From NCBI GenBank assembly GCA_016342685.1, contig JAEINU010000006.1, positions 95,916 through 159,915 on the forward strand: DNA of 64,000 bases, read 5' to 3'. The position numbers and the translations under genes are program-made. This document shows, piece after piece, positions 54,791-64,000 of the stretch. Under the pieces are notes generated by a model. The model did no database searches, was not told the DNA's origin, and saw only the letters and a program-made list of their open reading frames with translations. Source of the DNA: Bacteroidales bacterium. Its GTDB lineage: Bacteria; Bacteroidota; Bacteroidia; Bacteroidales; UBA12077. Numbering within the stretch: position 1 is the stretch's first letter; every line of letters starts with the position of its first letter.

Positions 54791-54822
54791 AAAAAGGCCG
54801 AAACTACTGTTTCGGCCTTTTT
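54791..54822. terminator. Terminator of the S9 peptidase gene
   Basis: AAAAAGGCCGAAAC (54791-54804) pairs perfectly with GTTTCGGCCTTTTT (54809-54822) around a 4-nt loop. Symmetric A/T flanks let it work in both directions; it follows the minus-strand peptidase gene by 17 nt. Confidence 0.9.
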
Positions 54823-54838
54823 CTATATTATGAATATT

Positions 54839-56929
54839 TTATTCTCCGTCTTTCAACCACTTATCAAGCCAACTAAAGAACTCACGTTGCCATAAGATTC
54901 CATTTTGCGGACTTAACACCCAATGATTTTCATGAGGAAAATGTACATATTTGCTTGGTATTCCTCTTAGTTGAGCTGCATTAAATGCACTCATTCCTTG
55001 AGTATAAACAATACGATAATCTTTCTCTCCATGAACAACCATAATTGGAGTGTCCCATTTGTCAACAAATTTGTGTGGTGAGTTAGCATATGTTTTTTTA
55101 TTTGCTTTATCCCAATATGGTCCACCAATATCCCAATTTACAAAGAACATTTCTTCTGTTTCAAGATACATAGCTTCGAAATTGAAGATTCCATCGTGAG
55201 CAATGAAAGCATCAAATCTGCTTTCATGATGACCTGCTAACCAGTATACAGAATATCCACCGTAGCTGGCACCAACTGCTCCTAAATTATTTTCATCAAC
55301 ATAAGGTTCTTTTGAAACGGCATCAATAGCACTTAAGTAATCTTTCATATTTTGACCGCCATAATCACCAGAGATTTGATCATTCCATTCTTTTCCGAAC
55401 GATGGTAATCCTCTTCGGTTTGGAGCAACTATAATATAATCATTAGCTGCCATCATTTGGAAGTTCCATCTAAAAGAATAAAACTGACTTACAGAACCGT
55501 GAGGTCCTCCTTGGCAATAAAGTAATGCAGGATATTTTTTGTTAGGATCAAAGTTTGGTGGATAAATTACCCATACCAACATATTTTTATTATCGGTTGT
55601 TTTTACCCAACGTTCTTCAACTTTACCATAAGTTAATTGATCGTGTAAATGTTTATTGATAAAAGAAAGTTGTGTTTCTTCTCCTGTTTCTGGATTCACC
55701 GCATAAACTTCTGTTGGGGTTGTCATACTTTGTTTTGTTCCAATAAGTTTATCTGCGAATGGATGAACCGATCTAAAGTTATGTTTCCCTTTAGTTACTT
55801 GTTTAATTTCTTTAGATTCAATATTTAAATTGTAAATCTGAAATTTAGCTTGACAATCACTTGTGAAATAGATCGATTTGCTATCTCCAGTCCAAGATAA
55901 TCCATGTACATCCTGATCAAAGTTTGCAGTATAATCTTCTTGATTTCCTGTTTCTAAATTCATGATGAATAATCTATTTTGATCAGATTCGTATCCATCA
56001 CGTTCCATGCTTTCCCAAGCAATCATTTTTCCATCAGGAGAGTAAACAGGGCTAACATCATAACCTTTTAAATTCTCGGTAATATTCTTAGTTTCTTTCG
56101 AGTCAAGATTGTAAATATAAATAGCAGAGTTTGTTGAAACTGCATAATCCCTACCGTTCATTTTTTTGCAGGTATAAGCTATTTGTTTGCTGTCTGGGCT
56201 CCAATTGATCTGTTCCATTCCTCCAAAAGGATTCATTGGACTATCGAATCTTTCACCTTCCATAATATCTATGGAATTCGTTAATGATTTCCCATCATAA
56301 TCCGCAATAAATACATGACTGTATTTGTAATCATGCCATTTGTCCCAATGCCTATGCATCAAATCAGTTTCAATTCGAACTTCTGCTTTTGGTAAATCTG
56401 GATGAAGATCAACAGGAGATTTGTCTAGTTTTACATCTTGAATGTAAATTATTTTAGACTGATCAGGGGAGTATTTGAATCCATTAACTCCACCTTCGAT
56501 ATTTGAAATTTGATTACGGTCTGAACCATCAGCATTCATTTCCCATAATTGTAAATCGCCACTTTCCGGGCTTAAAAATCCAATTTTTTCACCATCTGGT
56601 CTCCAAATTGCAGAATATTCACCCGATTCAGTATTTGTAATGTTTTTGGCTTCACCACCTTCTGTAGACATGATGAATATTTCACGATTACCTCCGTTCT
56701 TTTCAACATTGTAGAATGAAACTCCAAAAAGAAACGAAGAATTGTCAGGTGAAATTTCAACGCCACTTACACGACCAAAAGACCATAAAACTTCTGGAGT
56801 CATAATATCAGAAGTAAGTTGAATTGTATCAACCGGATTGTTAATTTCTCCTTTCTTTACTTTTTCTGTATTACAAGAGAATAGAATTGAAAGAATTGCA
56901 AGACTTAATATGAGTTGTGTTTTTTTCAT
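54839..56929 (-). CDS. S9-family peptidase (prolyl oligopeptidase/acylaminoacyl-peptidase-like)
   Basis: The 696-residue protein has a lipoprotein signal (LSLAILSILFSC, Cys19), a beta-propeller domain with PD40-like repeats (about 50-410) and a C-terminal alpha/beta hydrolase. The catalytic triad is Ser in GASYGGYS, Asp in VVHGEKDYRI and His in PHENHWV. It likely cleaves peptides in the periplasm or at the surface. It starts 2 nt after recA in the same direction, so the bcp-recA-S9 genes are co-transcribed. The pairing with recA has no obvious functional reason. Confidence 0.93.
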   Translation of the reverse strand: MKKTQLILSLAILSILFSCNTEKVKKGEINNPVDTIQLTSDIMTPEVLWSFGRVSGVEISPDNSSFLFGVSFYNVEKNGGNREIFIMSTEGGEAKNITNTESGEYSAIWRPDGEKIGFLSPESGDLQLWEMNADGSDRNQISNIEGGVNGFKYSPDQSKIIYIQDVKLDKSPVDLHPDLPKAEVRIETDLMHRHWDKWHDYKYSHVFIADYDGKSLTNSIDIMEGERFDSPMNPFGGMEQINWSPDSKQIAYTCKKMNGRDYAVSTNSAIYIYNLDSKETKNITENLKGYDVSPVYSPDGKMIAWESMERDGYESDQNRLFIMNLETGNQEDYTANFDQDVHGLSWTGDSKSIYFTSDCQAKFQIYNLNIESKEIKQVTKGKHNFRSVHPFADKLIGTKQSMTTPTEVYAVNPETGEETQLSFINKHLHDQLTYGKVEERWVKTTDNKNMLVWVIYPPNFDPNKKYPALLYCQGGPHGSVSQFYSFRWNFQMMAANDYIIVAPNRRGLPSFGKEWNDQISGDYGGQNMKDYLSAIDAVSKEPYVDENNLGAVGASYGGYSVYWLAGHHESRFDAFIAHDGIFNFEAMYLETEEMFFVNWDIGGPYWDKANKKTYANSPHKFVDKWDTPIMVVHGEKDYRIVYTQGMSAFNAAQLRGIPSKYVHFPHENHWVLSPQNGILWQREFFSWLDKWLKDGE

Positions 56930-56931
56930 GC

Positions 56932-57948
56932 TTATTCTTTTTTATATGAATCAATAATTTTTGTTTCTAGTTCATCGGCTAGCTCAGGGTTGTCTTTCAA
57001 TAATTGTTTTACTGTTTCACGACCTTGCCCTAGTTTTGTTTCACCATAACTAAACCACGAACCACTTTTCTTAATAATATTTTGCTCAACACCTAAATCA
57101 ACTATTTCACCAATTTTTGATATTCCAAGACCATACATAATATCAAATTCAGCCTTCTTAAATGGTGGAGCTAACTTATTTTTTACAATCTTAACTCTGG
57201 TTCTATTACCATTAATTTCTTCACCATCCTTAATTTGACCAATTCTTCTAATATCAATACGTAGAGAAGCATAAAATTTAAGAGCATTACCACCAGTTGT
57301 TGTTTCTGGGTTGCCAAACATTACACCAATCTTTTCGCGTAACTGATTTATAAAAACACAACAAGTGTTTGTTCTGTTAATATTTGCAGTAAGTTTACGT
57401 AAAGCTTGTGACATTAAGCGAGCTTGTAATCCCATTCTAGAATCACCCATATCGCCTTCAATTTCTGCTTTTGGAGTAAGCGCAGCAACAGAGTCTATTA
57501 CAACAATATCAATTGCCCCAGAACGAATTAAATGATCAGCAATTTCTAAAGCCTGCTCACCATTATCGGGTTGAGAGATTAAAAGATTTTCAACATCAAC
57601 TCCTAAGTTTTCGGCATAAAATCGATCGAAAGCATGCTCTGCATCAATTATAGCTGCAATACCGCCGGCTTTTTGTGCTTCAGCAATTGCGTGAATTGCT
57701 AAAGTTGTTTTACCAGAAGATTCTGGTCCGTAAATTTCAATAACACGACCACGAGGAAATCCACCGATTCCTATTGCCATGTCTAAGGCAATAGATCCTG
57801 AAGATATTGATGGAATATCTACGATCGCTTGATCTCCCATTTTCATAATGGCACCTTTACCAAAATCCTTGTCAATCTTATCAAGGGTAAGCTGCAGAGC
57901 TTTTAATTTTTCTTTGTTAACGTTGTTGTCTTTTTTCTCTTTCTCCAT
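56932..57948 (-). CDS. recA: Recombinase A
   Basis: The 338-residue protein has the full RecA core: Walker [15 protein letters not shown] (about 73-86), [54 protein letters not shown] with loop L1, and [16 protein letters not shown] with loop L2 near residue 220. It coats single-stranded DNA in recombination and the SOS response. It follows bcp by 19 nt. No LexA-like box is seen by eye. Confidence 0.98.
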   Translation of the reverse strand: MEKEKKDNNVNKEKLKALQLTLDKIDKDFGKGAIMKMGDQAIVDIPSISSGSIALDMAIGIGGFPRGRVIEIYGPESSGKTTLAIHAIAEAQKAGGIAAIIDAEHAFDRFYAENLGVDVENLLISQPDNGEQALEIADHLIRSGAIDIVVIDSVAALTPKAEIEGDMGDSRMGLQARLMSQALRKLTANINRTNTCCVFINQLREKIGVMFGNPETTTGGNALKFYASLRIDIRRIGQIKDGEEINGNRTRVKIVKNKLAPPFKKAEFDIMYGLGISKIGEIVDLGVEQNIIKKSGSWFSYGETKLGQGRETVKQLLKDNPELADELETKIIDSYKKE

Positions 57949-57967
57949 GATTATATTTTTAGCTTTT

Positions 57968-58432
57968 TTAGATTTCTAATTCTCCGTATATCTGATTTGT
58001 ATGATCTTTTGTTTTTACCTTTTCAATAATTTTTTCAATGTTCTGATTTTCATCAATAATAAATGTTTTTCTTAAAACTCCATCGTAAGTTTTCCCATAT
58101 AATTTCTTTTCACCCCAAGCATTGTATAAATTTAATACAACTTTTTCAGGATCAGATATTAATCTGAAAGGTAAATCGTATTTGCCAATAAATTTTTGAT
58201 GTGATTTTTCTGAATCAGGACTAACACCAATAACATCCATGCCTTTTGTAAGCAAATTATTATAATTATCTCTTAAATCGCAAGCTTCATTTGTGCATCC
58301 TGGTGTATTATCCTTTGGATAAAAATAAAGTATCACCTTTTTTCCTTTATAATCTTCTAATGATATGGTATCGCCGTTTTGATCTAATCCCTTAAACCTT
58401 GGGGCTTTATCTCCTTCTTTTAAAATAGTCAT
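57968..58432 (-). CDS. bcp: Thiol peroxidase (Bcp/PrxQ-type)
   Basis: The 154-residue protein is an atypical 2-Cys peroxiredoxin. [19 protein letters not shown] holds the peroxidatic Cys in TPGCT and the resolving Cys five residues later. It reduces hydroperoxides with thioredoxin. It heads the bcp-recA-S9 peptidase run. The synteny of bcp with recA is seen in other Bacteroidota. Confidence 0.95.
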   Translation of the reverse strand: MTILKEGDKAPRFKGLDQNGDTISLEDYKGKKVILYFYPKDNTPGCTNEACDLRDNYNNLLTKGMDVIGVSPDSEKSHQKFIGKYDLPFRLISDPEKVVLNLYNAWGEKKLYGKTYDGVLRKTFIIDENQNIEKIIEKVKTKDHTNQIYGELEI

Positions 58433-58604
58433 AATTGTATAAATTAAGATTTGTAAAATTAAAAAATATCATTGATAAGACAGTCATCTGTTTGTATTGT
58501 TTATAAATCTTTTATCAACAAATCGGAACTTATTTTAATCTTCTGGATATTAAAAATATATAAAAGATAATGAAGATTTTCTTTCGCGAATGTTTTAGTA
58601 GTAT

Positions 58605-58612
58605 TAAATTTG
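58605..58612 (+). promoter_or_regulatory. Candidate -7 element of the TPR/PD40/SPOR gene
   Basis: TAAATTTG fits TAnnTTTG; TTTC lies 19 nt upstream as a weak -33. The ATG follows at 58639. The interval to bcp (58433-58638) also holds TTATCAACAA near 58509, the same 10-mer as at 49357. Confidence 0.4.
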
Positions 58613-58638
58613 TATTTGCTTTATAATATAACAGTTGA

Positions 58639-60921
58639 ATGATTCAATTAAAACGAATATTTTTTACTGGATTTTTAATTTGTTTTTCGATGGCAACATT
58701 TGCTCAATCGGAATCGGATTTGAATGAATTGAAAGAAGCTTTTGCCGATGTAAAAGAAGGGAAATATAATGAAGCCTATCCATACTTTCGTAAGATGTTA
58801 AATTCTTATCCGAAAGATCCAACTTATAATTATTTTTTTGGGCGGTGTTTACTTTATCTAGAGAGTGACTCTGAAAAGGCCATTGAGAAGCTTCGTTTTG
58901 CATCGACCAGAAATGTGCCCGACGATGTGTATTTTTATTTAGGTTTAGCTTATTTGTGGAATTACGAGTTCGAAGAAGCTATTGCAAATTTTAAATGGTT
59001 CGAAAAAAAAGCAAGTAAAAAGCAAGCAAGGGATTTGGAAGTTTTCAATTACAAATCGATGGCCCAAAATGGTTTGTATCTTATAAAGTATTTTAAAGAG
59101 CAACAGGTTTTTTCTAAAGATAAAGCACCAATCAGAGCTTTTTATAAAAACTACAAACTATCCAAATTTGAAGGTGATTTAGTTGATAGGTTTGAGTACT
59201 TTAATCAAGTTGCAGATTCAAATACTACTCCAAATGTTCTTTTTGTTCCAATGTATTTAGAAAATAAAGATGTGCTATATTTCTCGGCAAAGAATAAGCG
59301 TAGAGGAGATTATGATATTTATAGAATAACTCGACTTACAGATACGTCGTGGAGTAAGGCTGAAAATCTTGGAGATAAAATTAATTCACCATTCGATGAA
59401 GGTTTCCCGTTTATGCATTCCGATGGATCAACTTTGTATTTTGCATCTAAAGGTCATTATAGCATGGGAGGATACGATCTATATAAAAGTTCGTGGAATT
59501 GGGAAAGGCAGGAGTGGACTGAGCCAGAGAATCTAGATTTTCCAATAAATTCACCTTTTGATGATGTTTTGTTTGTCCCATCGCCAGATAAAAAAAGAGC
59601 ATGTTTTGCCTCCAATCGTGAACGATTGGAACACGAGTATACTATTTATGATGTTAAATTAGATTTGGGAGGAGCTTATGTCGAATATAAAACGAATGAG
59701 CAAATAAGACAGGTTTCTGAACTTACTGTAAATGCAAAAGAAGAAGATCAGATCGTAAATAGAGAAAAGAAGCCCGAAAAAAATAAAACATCAAGATCAA
59801 TCCTAAAGATTACAGAAGACGACCAGTTTGTTGGAAAATCGGAATATGACAGTTTGTTAAATAGAGCAATTAGTTTGCAGTTAAAGGCAGATTCTGTAAA
59901 ATGGATTGTTGATGATAAGAGAATTGAGTTTGACAATATTGCTGATGGACATGAGCGCGCTCAGTTTGGTAATCAAATTGTAAAACTTGAAAGAGAAATT
60001 TATACTTTGCAAAAGGAAGCCGATAAATGTTACGAGGAAGTGCGTAAGATAGAGCAGATCAATTTGGCGTCTAAAAGCATTACATATGAAAATCAATCTC
60101 AATCTCTAGAAAAAAAGAGATTAGAACCTTTCGTTCAAAAAAGTGAATCTCAAAATGTTGTGGTTGAGCCATTAGATAATAGTTTTGATAAAGTAATTCT
60201 GAAATCTCCTAAGCCTGAAACATCACTAAATGCAAATAGCAATGATTGGGGGCTTCGAGTTACAATTCCTTCACTTTATAACTCAACGAATACTATAAAA
60301 ACAAATGAAAAACTTCCAGGAGGAATAGTCTATTTAATACAGTTAGGAGCATTTAGTAGTGAGAAAAGCCCTTCTGTATTTATGGGAATGGAACCTATAA
60401 CCTGTATAAAAAAACAAAATAGTAAAATTCATAAGTATTATGCAGGCAAATTTTTAATGTTATCAGATGCCGAGGAGAATTTACCTATTGTAAAGTCAAA
60501 AGGATTTAAAGATGCATATATTGTGGCTTTCAATAAAGGAAAAATCACACCTATAAATGTGGCTGTTAAATTGGAGACAAAAAATGCGAATCAAAATTAT
60601 TTACTTGCTGAAAATAAAGTTGAGGTAGCAAAACAGGAGTCGAATAATTTATTAATAATATATGTAATAAAAGCTACGTTAAATAAGTCTGATCTAAAGA
60701 TGATAAATGAAGTGAAAGAATTTTTGAACGATAATCAGGAAATTTATTTTGATGATTCAAAATCAAACGACAACTTGATTATTAAATCTTTCATTTCATA
60801 TGATGCAGCAAATATTCTTAAAAGTAAAATTGAACAAATCATTCATGTTGAAATAGAGATTCACGCTTACTTTGCCGAAAATCAAATACCATTAGATCAG
60901 GCACGAAAAATTACTCAATAA
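58639..60921 (+). CDS. TPR/PD40 envelope protein with C-terminal SPOR-like domain
   Basis: The 760-residue protein has a signal peptide (FFTGFLICFSMATFAQ), TPR-like helices (about 25-170), PD40-type propeller strands (about 195-345; KRRGDYDIYRITRL, GGYDLYKSS), a helical, charged linker, and a SPOR-like segment (about 560-640, GGIVYLIQLGAFSSEKSP, KYYAGKFLMLSDAEEN, FKDAYIVAFNKGKI). A further about 100 residues (YVIKATLNKSDLKM and ILKSKIEQIIHVEI) look like a second, degenerate SPOR unit. Proteins of this build usually end in an OmpA domain; here the SPOR units replace it, suggesting binding of peptidoglycan by glycan-strand recognition. Confidence 0.75.
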   Translation: MIQLKRIFFTGFLICFSMATFAQSESDLNELKEAFADVKEGKYNEAYPYFRKMLNSYPKDPTYNYFFGRCLLYLESDSEKAIEKLRFASTRNVPDDVYFYLGLAYLWNYEFEEAIANFKWFEKKASKKQARDLEVFNYKSMAQNGLYLIKYFKEQQVFSKDKAPIRAFYKNYKLSKFEGDLVDRFEYFNQVADSNTTPNVLFVPMYLENKDVLYFSAKNKRRGDYDIYRITRLTDTSWSKAENLGDKINSPFDEGFPFMHSDGSTLYFASKGHYSMGGYDLYKSSWNWERQEWTEPENLDFPINSPFDDVLFVPSPDKKRACFASNRERLEHEYTIYDVKLDLGGAYVEYKTNEQIRQVSELTVNAKEEDQIVNREKKPEKNKTSRSILKITEDDQFVGKSEYDSLLNRAISLQLKADSVKWIVDDKRIEFDNIADGHERAQFGNQIVKLEREIYTLQKEADKCYEEVRKIEQINLASKSITYENQSQSLEKKRLEPFVQKSESQNVVVEPLDNSFDKVILKSPKPETSLNANSNDWGLRVTIPSLYNSTNTIKTNEKLPGGIVYLIQLGAFSSEKSPSVFMGMEPITCIKKQNSKIHKYYAGKFLMLSDAEENLPIVKSKGFKDAYIVAFNKGKITPINVAVKLETKNANQNYLLAENKVEVAKQESNNLLIIYVIKATLNKSDLKMINEVKEFLNDNQEIYFDDSKSNDNLIIKSFISYDAANILKSKIEQIIHVEIEIHAYFAENQIPLDQARKITQ

Positions 60922-60998
60922 CATAAAAAAATCGTTTTATTGTATTTAATTATGTTGTATATTAGACGTTTCATTAAAATTATATTAGGATTGAAGTT

Positions 60999-61280
60999 AT
61001 GAATTGGAAGAGAGATTTTGAAGAGAATCCAAATGCAGAGAAATCTGCCGAAAATGGAAGTGATTATTCATTAATTTTACATAATGACGATGTGCATGAT
61101 TTTGAATATGTAATTGAATCATTGGTCGATGTTTGTGATCACGAACCTGTACAGGCAGAACAATGTACATATTTGGTTCATTATCGTGGCTCTTGCGATG
61201 TGAAAAAAGGAAAGTACGATCAACTTAAGAGTATGTATGATCGCCTGATTGAAAAAGAATTAACAGTATCAATAAATTAA
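60999..61280 (+). CDS. clpS: ATP-dependent Clp protease adaptor
   Basis: The 93-residue protein has a charged N-terminal tail and the ClpS core: YSLILHNDDVHDFEYVIESLVDVCDHEPVQAEQCTYLVHYRGSCDVKKG. The NDD motif binds N-degron residues and delivers substrates to ClpAP. clpA is not present in the window. It is the first of four genes on the plus strand (clpS, nfeD, floA, FKBP) with gaps of 2-12 nt, so a single operon is likely. Confidence 0.93.
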   Translation: MNWKRDFEENPNAEKSAENGSDYSLILHNDDVHDFEYVIESLVDVCDHEPVQAEQCTYLVHYRGSCDVKKGKYDQLKSMYDRLIEKELTVSIN

Positions 61281-61292
61281 AACAATTATAGA

Positions 61293-61754
61293 ATGTCATT
61301 AACTGCAATAATTATAATTATACTTATTGGAATTTTTTTGTTACTTATCGAAATTCTTGCAATTCCTGGAGTTTCAATAGCAGGTATAGGTGGTTTTATT
61401 TGTATGATAGCTGGAATTGTACTTTCGTATAAGTTTTTAGGAATTAAACAAGGGAATATTATATTATTAATAACTTTTCTAGTAAATGTAGTTGTTATTA
61501 TTTATTCCCTTAGAACAAAAACCTGGAAAAGGATTGGATTGGCATCTGAAATTAAAGGGAAGGCAAATTTAATTGATTCTGAGCTTAATATTGGTGATGT
61601 AGGTAAAACTATTTCTCGTCTAGCTCCTAGTGGCAAAGCTATGTTTAAGGATAAGATCGTTGAAGTTCATTCGGACGGAGTATTCGTTGATCAAAATACT
61701 GAAATATTTATAAGAAAAATAAAAGATAATAAAATATTTATTAAAACTAATTAA
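61293..61754 (+). CDS. NfeD-family membrane protein
   Basis: The 153-residue protein has three hydrophobic segments (about 3-22, 27-45 and 50-69) and a C-terminal OB-fold domain (about 90-153, [34 protein letters not shown]), the short NfeD layout without the ClpP-like protease domain. NfeD proteins work with flotillins in membrane organisation. The next gene, floA, starts 2 nt after the stop codon. Confidence 0.9.
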   Translation: MSLTAIIIIILIGIFLLLIEILAIPGVSIAGIGGFICMIAGIVLSYKFLGIKQGNIILLITFLVNVVVIIYSLRTKTWKRIGLASEIKGKANLIDSELNIGDVGKTISRLAPSGKAMFKDKIVEVHSDGVFVDQNTEIFIRKIKDNKIFIKTN

Positions 61755-61756
61755 TT

Positions 61757-62731
61757 ATGAACGGAATAGGACCAATTTTATTTATTGTAATTGCCATAAT
61801 AGTTGTTTTATGGTTATTTATGTATTTTGTACCATTAGGATTATGGTTTTCTGCAGTATTTTCTAAAGTATATGTTCCAATAGGACAGTTGATCGCTATG
61901 CGAATTAGAAAAGTTCCGCCTCAAATTGTGATTAATGCGCTTGTTGCTTCGTCAAAGGCTGGATTAAAATTGAATAGAGATGAATTAGAAGCCCATTACC
62001 TTGCTAGAGGAAATGTGCCTACAGTTGTAAATGCATTAATATCTGCAGATAAGGCAAATATAGATCTTCCATTCAACATGGCTACAGCAATTGACTTGGC
62101 AGGACGTGATGTTTTGGAGGCAGTTAAAATGTCAGTAAATCCAAAAGTAATTGATACGCCTCCAGTAACAGCTGTTGCAAAAGATGGTATTCAGCTTATT
62201 TGTAAAGCAAGGGTTACTGTTCGTGCAAACATTAAGCAATTAGTTGGTGGAGCAGGTGAAGATACTGTTCTTGCTCGTGTTGGTGAAGGTATTGTTTCAT
62301 CAATTGGTTCATCAGTATCGCATAAAGCGGTTTTAGAGAATCCTGATTCAATTTCAAGGGTAGTTTTAGAAAAAGGATTGGATGCAGGTACAGCATTTGA
62401 AATCTTATCTATTGATATAGCTGATATTGATATAGGAAAAAATATTGGAGCTGTTCTGCAAATGGATCAAGCAAATGCAGACAAGAATATTGCTCAAGCA
62501 AAAGCTGAAGAACGAAGAGCAATGGCTGTTGCAGAAGAGCAAGAAATGATTGCAAAAGCACAAGAAGCGAGAGCGAATGTAATTCAAGCAGAGGCTCAAA
62601 TTCCTTTAGCCATGGCTGATGCCTTTAAAGCTGGGAATATGGGTATCATGGATTATTATAAGTTCAAGAATATTGAAGCTGATACTAAAATGCGTGATAC
62701 GATAGCAAAGCCAAAAAGAGATAAAAAATAA
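61757..62731 (+). CDS. floA: Flotillin-like protein FloA
   Basis: The 324-residue protein has an N-terminal membrane segment (about 5-25, [18 protein letters not shown]), the SPFH/flotillin core with [45 protein letters not shown], and a C-terminal Ala/Glu-rich coiled coil (about 235-285) with [26 protein letters not shown]. Length and motifs match FloA (YqfA). Such proteins form membrane microdomains and affect secretion and cell wall enzymes. It sits 2 nt after nfeD. Confidence 0.95.
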   Translation: MNGIGPILFIVIAIIVVLWLFMYFVPLGLWFSAVFSKVYVPIGQLIAMRIRKVPPQIVINALVASSKAGLKLNRDELEAHYLARGNVPTVVNALISADKANIDLPFNMATAIDLAGRDVLEAVKMSVNPKVIDTPPVTAVAKDGIQLICKARVTVRANIKQLVGGAGEDTVLARVGEGIVSSIGSSVSHKAVLENPDSISRVVLEKGLDAGTAFEILSIDIADIDIGKNIGAVLQMDQANADKNIAQAKAEERRAMAVAEEQEMIAKAQEARANVIQAEAQIPLAMADAFKAGNMGIMDYYKFKNIEADTKMRDTIAKPKRDKK

Positions 62732-62737
62732 CATACG

Positions 62738-63505
62738 ATGAAGAAGCTTCTTTTTATTATTTTATTCTGGGTTTATGTGATGAGTGTAAGTGCTCAAAAC
62801 AATGATACAATTTCTACTGATAGTGGTCTAAAATATTACATTGTAGATAGCGGAAGTGGAGAAAAAGTTCAGGAAGGAAAAGAAGTTACTTTGCATGGAA
62901 TAGGTACACTTGAAAATGGAGAAGTTTTTTGGGAAACCCGAAAAAGCAATTCTCCATTTCATTTTGTTACCGGAACAAATAGTGTAATTAAAGGAGTCGA
63001 AGAAGGTGTAAGTAAAATGAGAGTTGGAGATCGATGGATTTTTATTCTTCCGCCGGAAATTGCCTATGGAGAAAGGGACAGAGGGGCAATTCCTCCAAAT
63101 TCAACCCTGATATTTGATTATGAAGTATTAGATGTAACAAATCCAAAAAAAGCTATTGTGGATACCTTGTATTCGGTTATAGAATCTGATGGCATTGATA
63201 AAGCTTTAGATCTATATTCAGACCTGAAAAAGCAAAACAAAGTTTATAATTTTCGCTCAGGTCAACTAAATGGTCTTGGATATAAATTTATTAGTGCAAA
63301 TAAACTTGAGATTGCAAAAATAATTATGCAATTAAATACAAACGAACATCCAAAAGATTTTAATACTTGGGATAGTTTGGGAGAAGTTTATATGCTTTTG
63401 GGTGAAAATGAATCGGCTATTGTGAGCTATAAAAAATCGCTAGAATTATATTCTGGCAATACAAATGCAGTAGAAATGATTAATAAACTCCAAGTAAAAC
63501 AATAA
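62738..63505 (+). CDS. FKBP-type peptidyl-prolyl isomerase with C-terminal TPR-like region
   Basis: The 255-residue protein has a signal peptide (LFIILFWVYVMSVSAQ), an FKBP domain (about 25-125) with EGKEVTLHGIGTLENGEVFWETRKSN, VIKGVEEGVSKMRVGDRWIFILPPEIAYGERDRGAIPPNSTLIFDYEVL and the usual catalytic aromatic residues (W, F, Y), and a C-terminal TPR-like region (about 140-255; NTWDSLGEVYMLLGENESAIVSYKKSLELY). It is likely periplasmic. It follows floA by 6 nt, which suggests that a periplasmic foldase is produced with the flotillin microdomain genes. Confidence 0.9.
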   Translation: MKKLLFIILFWVYVMSVSAQNNDTISTDSGLKYYIVDSGSGEKVQEGKEVTLHGIGTLENGEVFWETRKSNSPFHFVTGTNSVIKGVEEGVSKMRVGDRWIFILPPEIAYGERDRGAIPPNSTLIFDYEVLDVTNPKKAIVDTLYSVIESDGIDKALDLYSDLKKQNKVYNFRSGQLNGLGYKFISANKLEIAKIIMQLNTNEHPKDFNTWDSLGEVYMLLGENESAIVSYKKSLELYSGNTNAVEMINKLQVKQ

Positions 63506-63551
63506 CTTAGTAGGAAAAGCATAATTATTACAAATCTTTTCCGCTGTTTTT

Positions 63552-63582
63552 TTTGGTAATCTAGATCAATTTTATACTTTTG
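63552..63582 (+). promoter_or_regulatory. Promoter of tRNA-Ser
   Basis: TTTG (63552-63555), a 19-nt spacer and TACTTTTG (63575-63582) are an exact match to the Bacteroidota promoter. Transcription would begin about 5 nt before the tRNA. Confidence 0.9.
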
Positions 63583-63593
63583 TGCAACATTTT

Positions 63594-63682
<89 letters not shown>

Positions 63683-63690
63683 AAAATGTA

Positions 63691-63720
63691 AAAACCAGAG
63701 TTAAAAAGCTCTGGTTTTTT
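63691..63720 (+). terminator. Terminator after tRNA-Ser
   Basis: AAAACCAGAG (63691-63700) pairs with CTCTGGTTTT (63709-63718), and a T run follows. Confidence 0.88.
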
Positions 63721-64000
63721 TATGTTTTAACTCATAAGGTAATGATTGCTGGAGAGTTGCTAGGTGAGAATAGAGAAATCCTTTCATTATTGTTATTTAG
63801 TACTAGGTTCGGAATTTATTTATAAAGAACAAATATACATGGGTAATAAGAAAAAAGCATGGGAATTATTCCCATGCTTTTTTTTAATTATTTGACAATT
63901 TTATCTAGGTTGGTCGATATTAGAGGATCAATTCATATTTCTGTGGAGTAATTAATTTTCATGCATAGATTTTAGCTACTCGATATAGGAAGAATTTGAT
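63721..64000. other. Right-end intergenic region with an orphan hairpin
   Basis: No gene is recognised to the end of the window. A terminator-like hairpin (63852-63886) lies in it without a clear upstream gene on either strand. Confidence 0.5.
63852..63886. terminator. Terminator-like hairpin without an assigned gene
   Basis: AAAAAGCATGGGAAT (63852-63866) pairs perfectly with ATTCCCATGCTTTTT (63868-63882) around one base, and T residues follow. It could end a small RNA or a minus-strand gene whose body is right of the window. Confidence 0.65.

Overview
The window is an AT-rich stretch (about one third G+C by eye) of a chromosome from a Bacteroidota bacterium, most likely an anaerobic or facultative marine member of the Bacteroidales/Marinilabiliales. 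The evidence is a set of Bacteroidota-specific genes (a murF-alr fusion, a GldB-type lipoprotein, DUF1573 proteins, a DUF4369/TlpA lipoprotein, SPOR and PD40 envelope proteins), general absence of Shine-Dalgarno sequences, and promoters of the Bacteroidota type (TTTG, 17-20 nt, TAnnTTTG), seen clearly before the DEAD-box helicase, mscL, miaA and tRNA-Ser genes. The order-level placement is inference. I saw no rRNA, CRISPR array, prophage or intact transposase.

Layout. 1-5510 (minus strand): a short-chain acyl-CoA/ketoacid cluster of thiolase, SDR reductase, sodium-solute symporter, CoA-transferase and a KAS III-like enzyme cut by the window edge. 5746-11018: a small membrane protein, a DEAD-box RNA helicase with an RGG-rich tail and a structured leader, a region with three operator-like palindromes followed by an acyl-carrier-protein-like gene without the carrier serine, rsmI, and a duplicated C_GCAxxG redox-type protein. 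11050-16580: a conserved unknown gene, tdk, the murF-alr fusion and a serine hydrolase. 16643-22838: a Crp/Fnr regulator, nadE with an outer-membrane barrel gene, divergent gldB, and fhs followed by a MITE-like element. 23043-29338: mscL apparently co-transcribed with a NarL-type two-component system, then a porin-like protein with an ammonium transporter, and a small ferredoxin that is too short for most ORF callers.

29504-42048: an M20 amidohydrolase, a half-size TauE/SafE protein and a very large periplasmic/outer-membrane chimera in one tight minus-strand operon; a DUF1573 protein; MeaB; a thioredoxin-like lipoprotein; a zinc/manganese ABC importer; and dihydrolipoyl dehydrogenase, whose start codon lies in an 8-bp tandem repeat. 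42137-52192: a small membrane protein, an ECF sigma factor with a membrane-anchored barrel partner, a lytic transglycosylase, uvrA, a LOG-family protein and a pair of envelope proteins. 52209-63505: smpB, a Yip1-like protein, miaA, an S9 peptidase with recA and bcp, a TPR/PD40/SPOR protein, clpS, and an NfeD-FloA-FKBP run. A tRNA-Ser(GCU) gene lies near the right end.

Most of the window is ordinary chromosomal core. The observations I rate highest are the tandem repeat fused to the lpd start codon, the serine-less ACP-like gene with its palindrome cluster, the ECF sigma/barrel pair and the duplicated C_GCAxxG protein. No single locus shown here is clearly a new defence or biosynthetic system.
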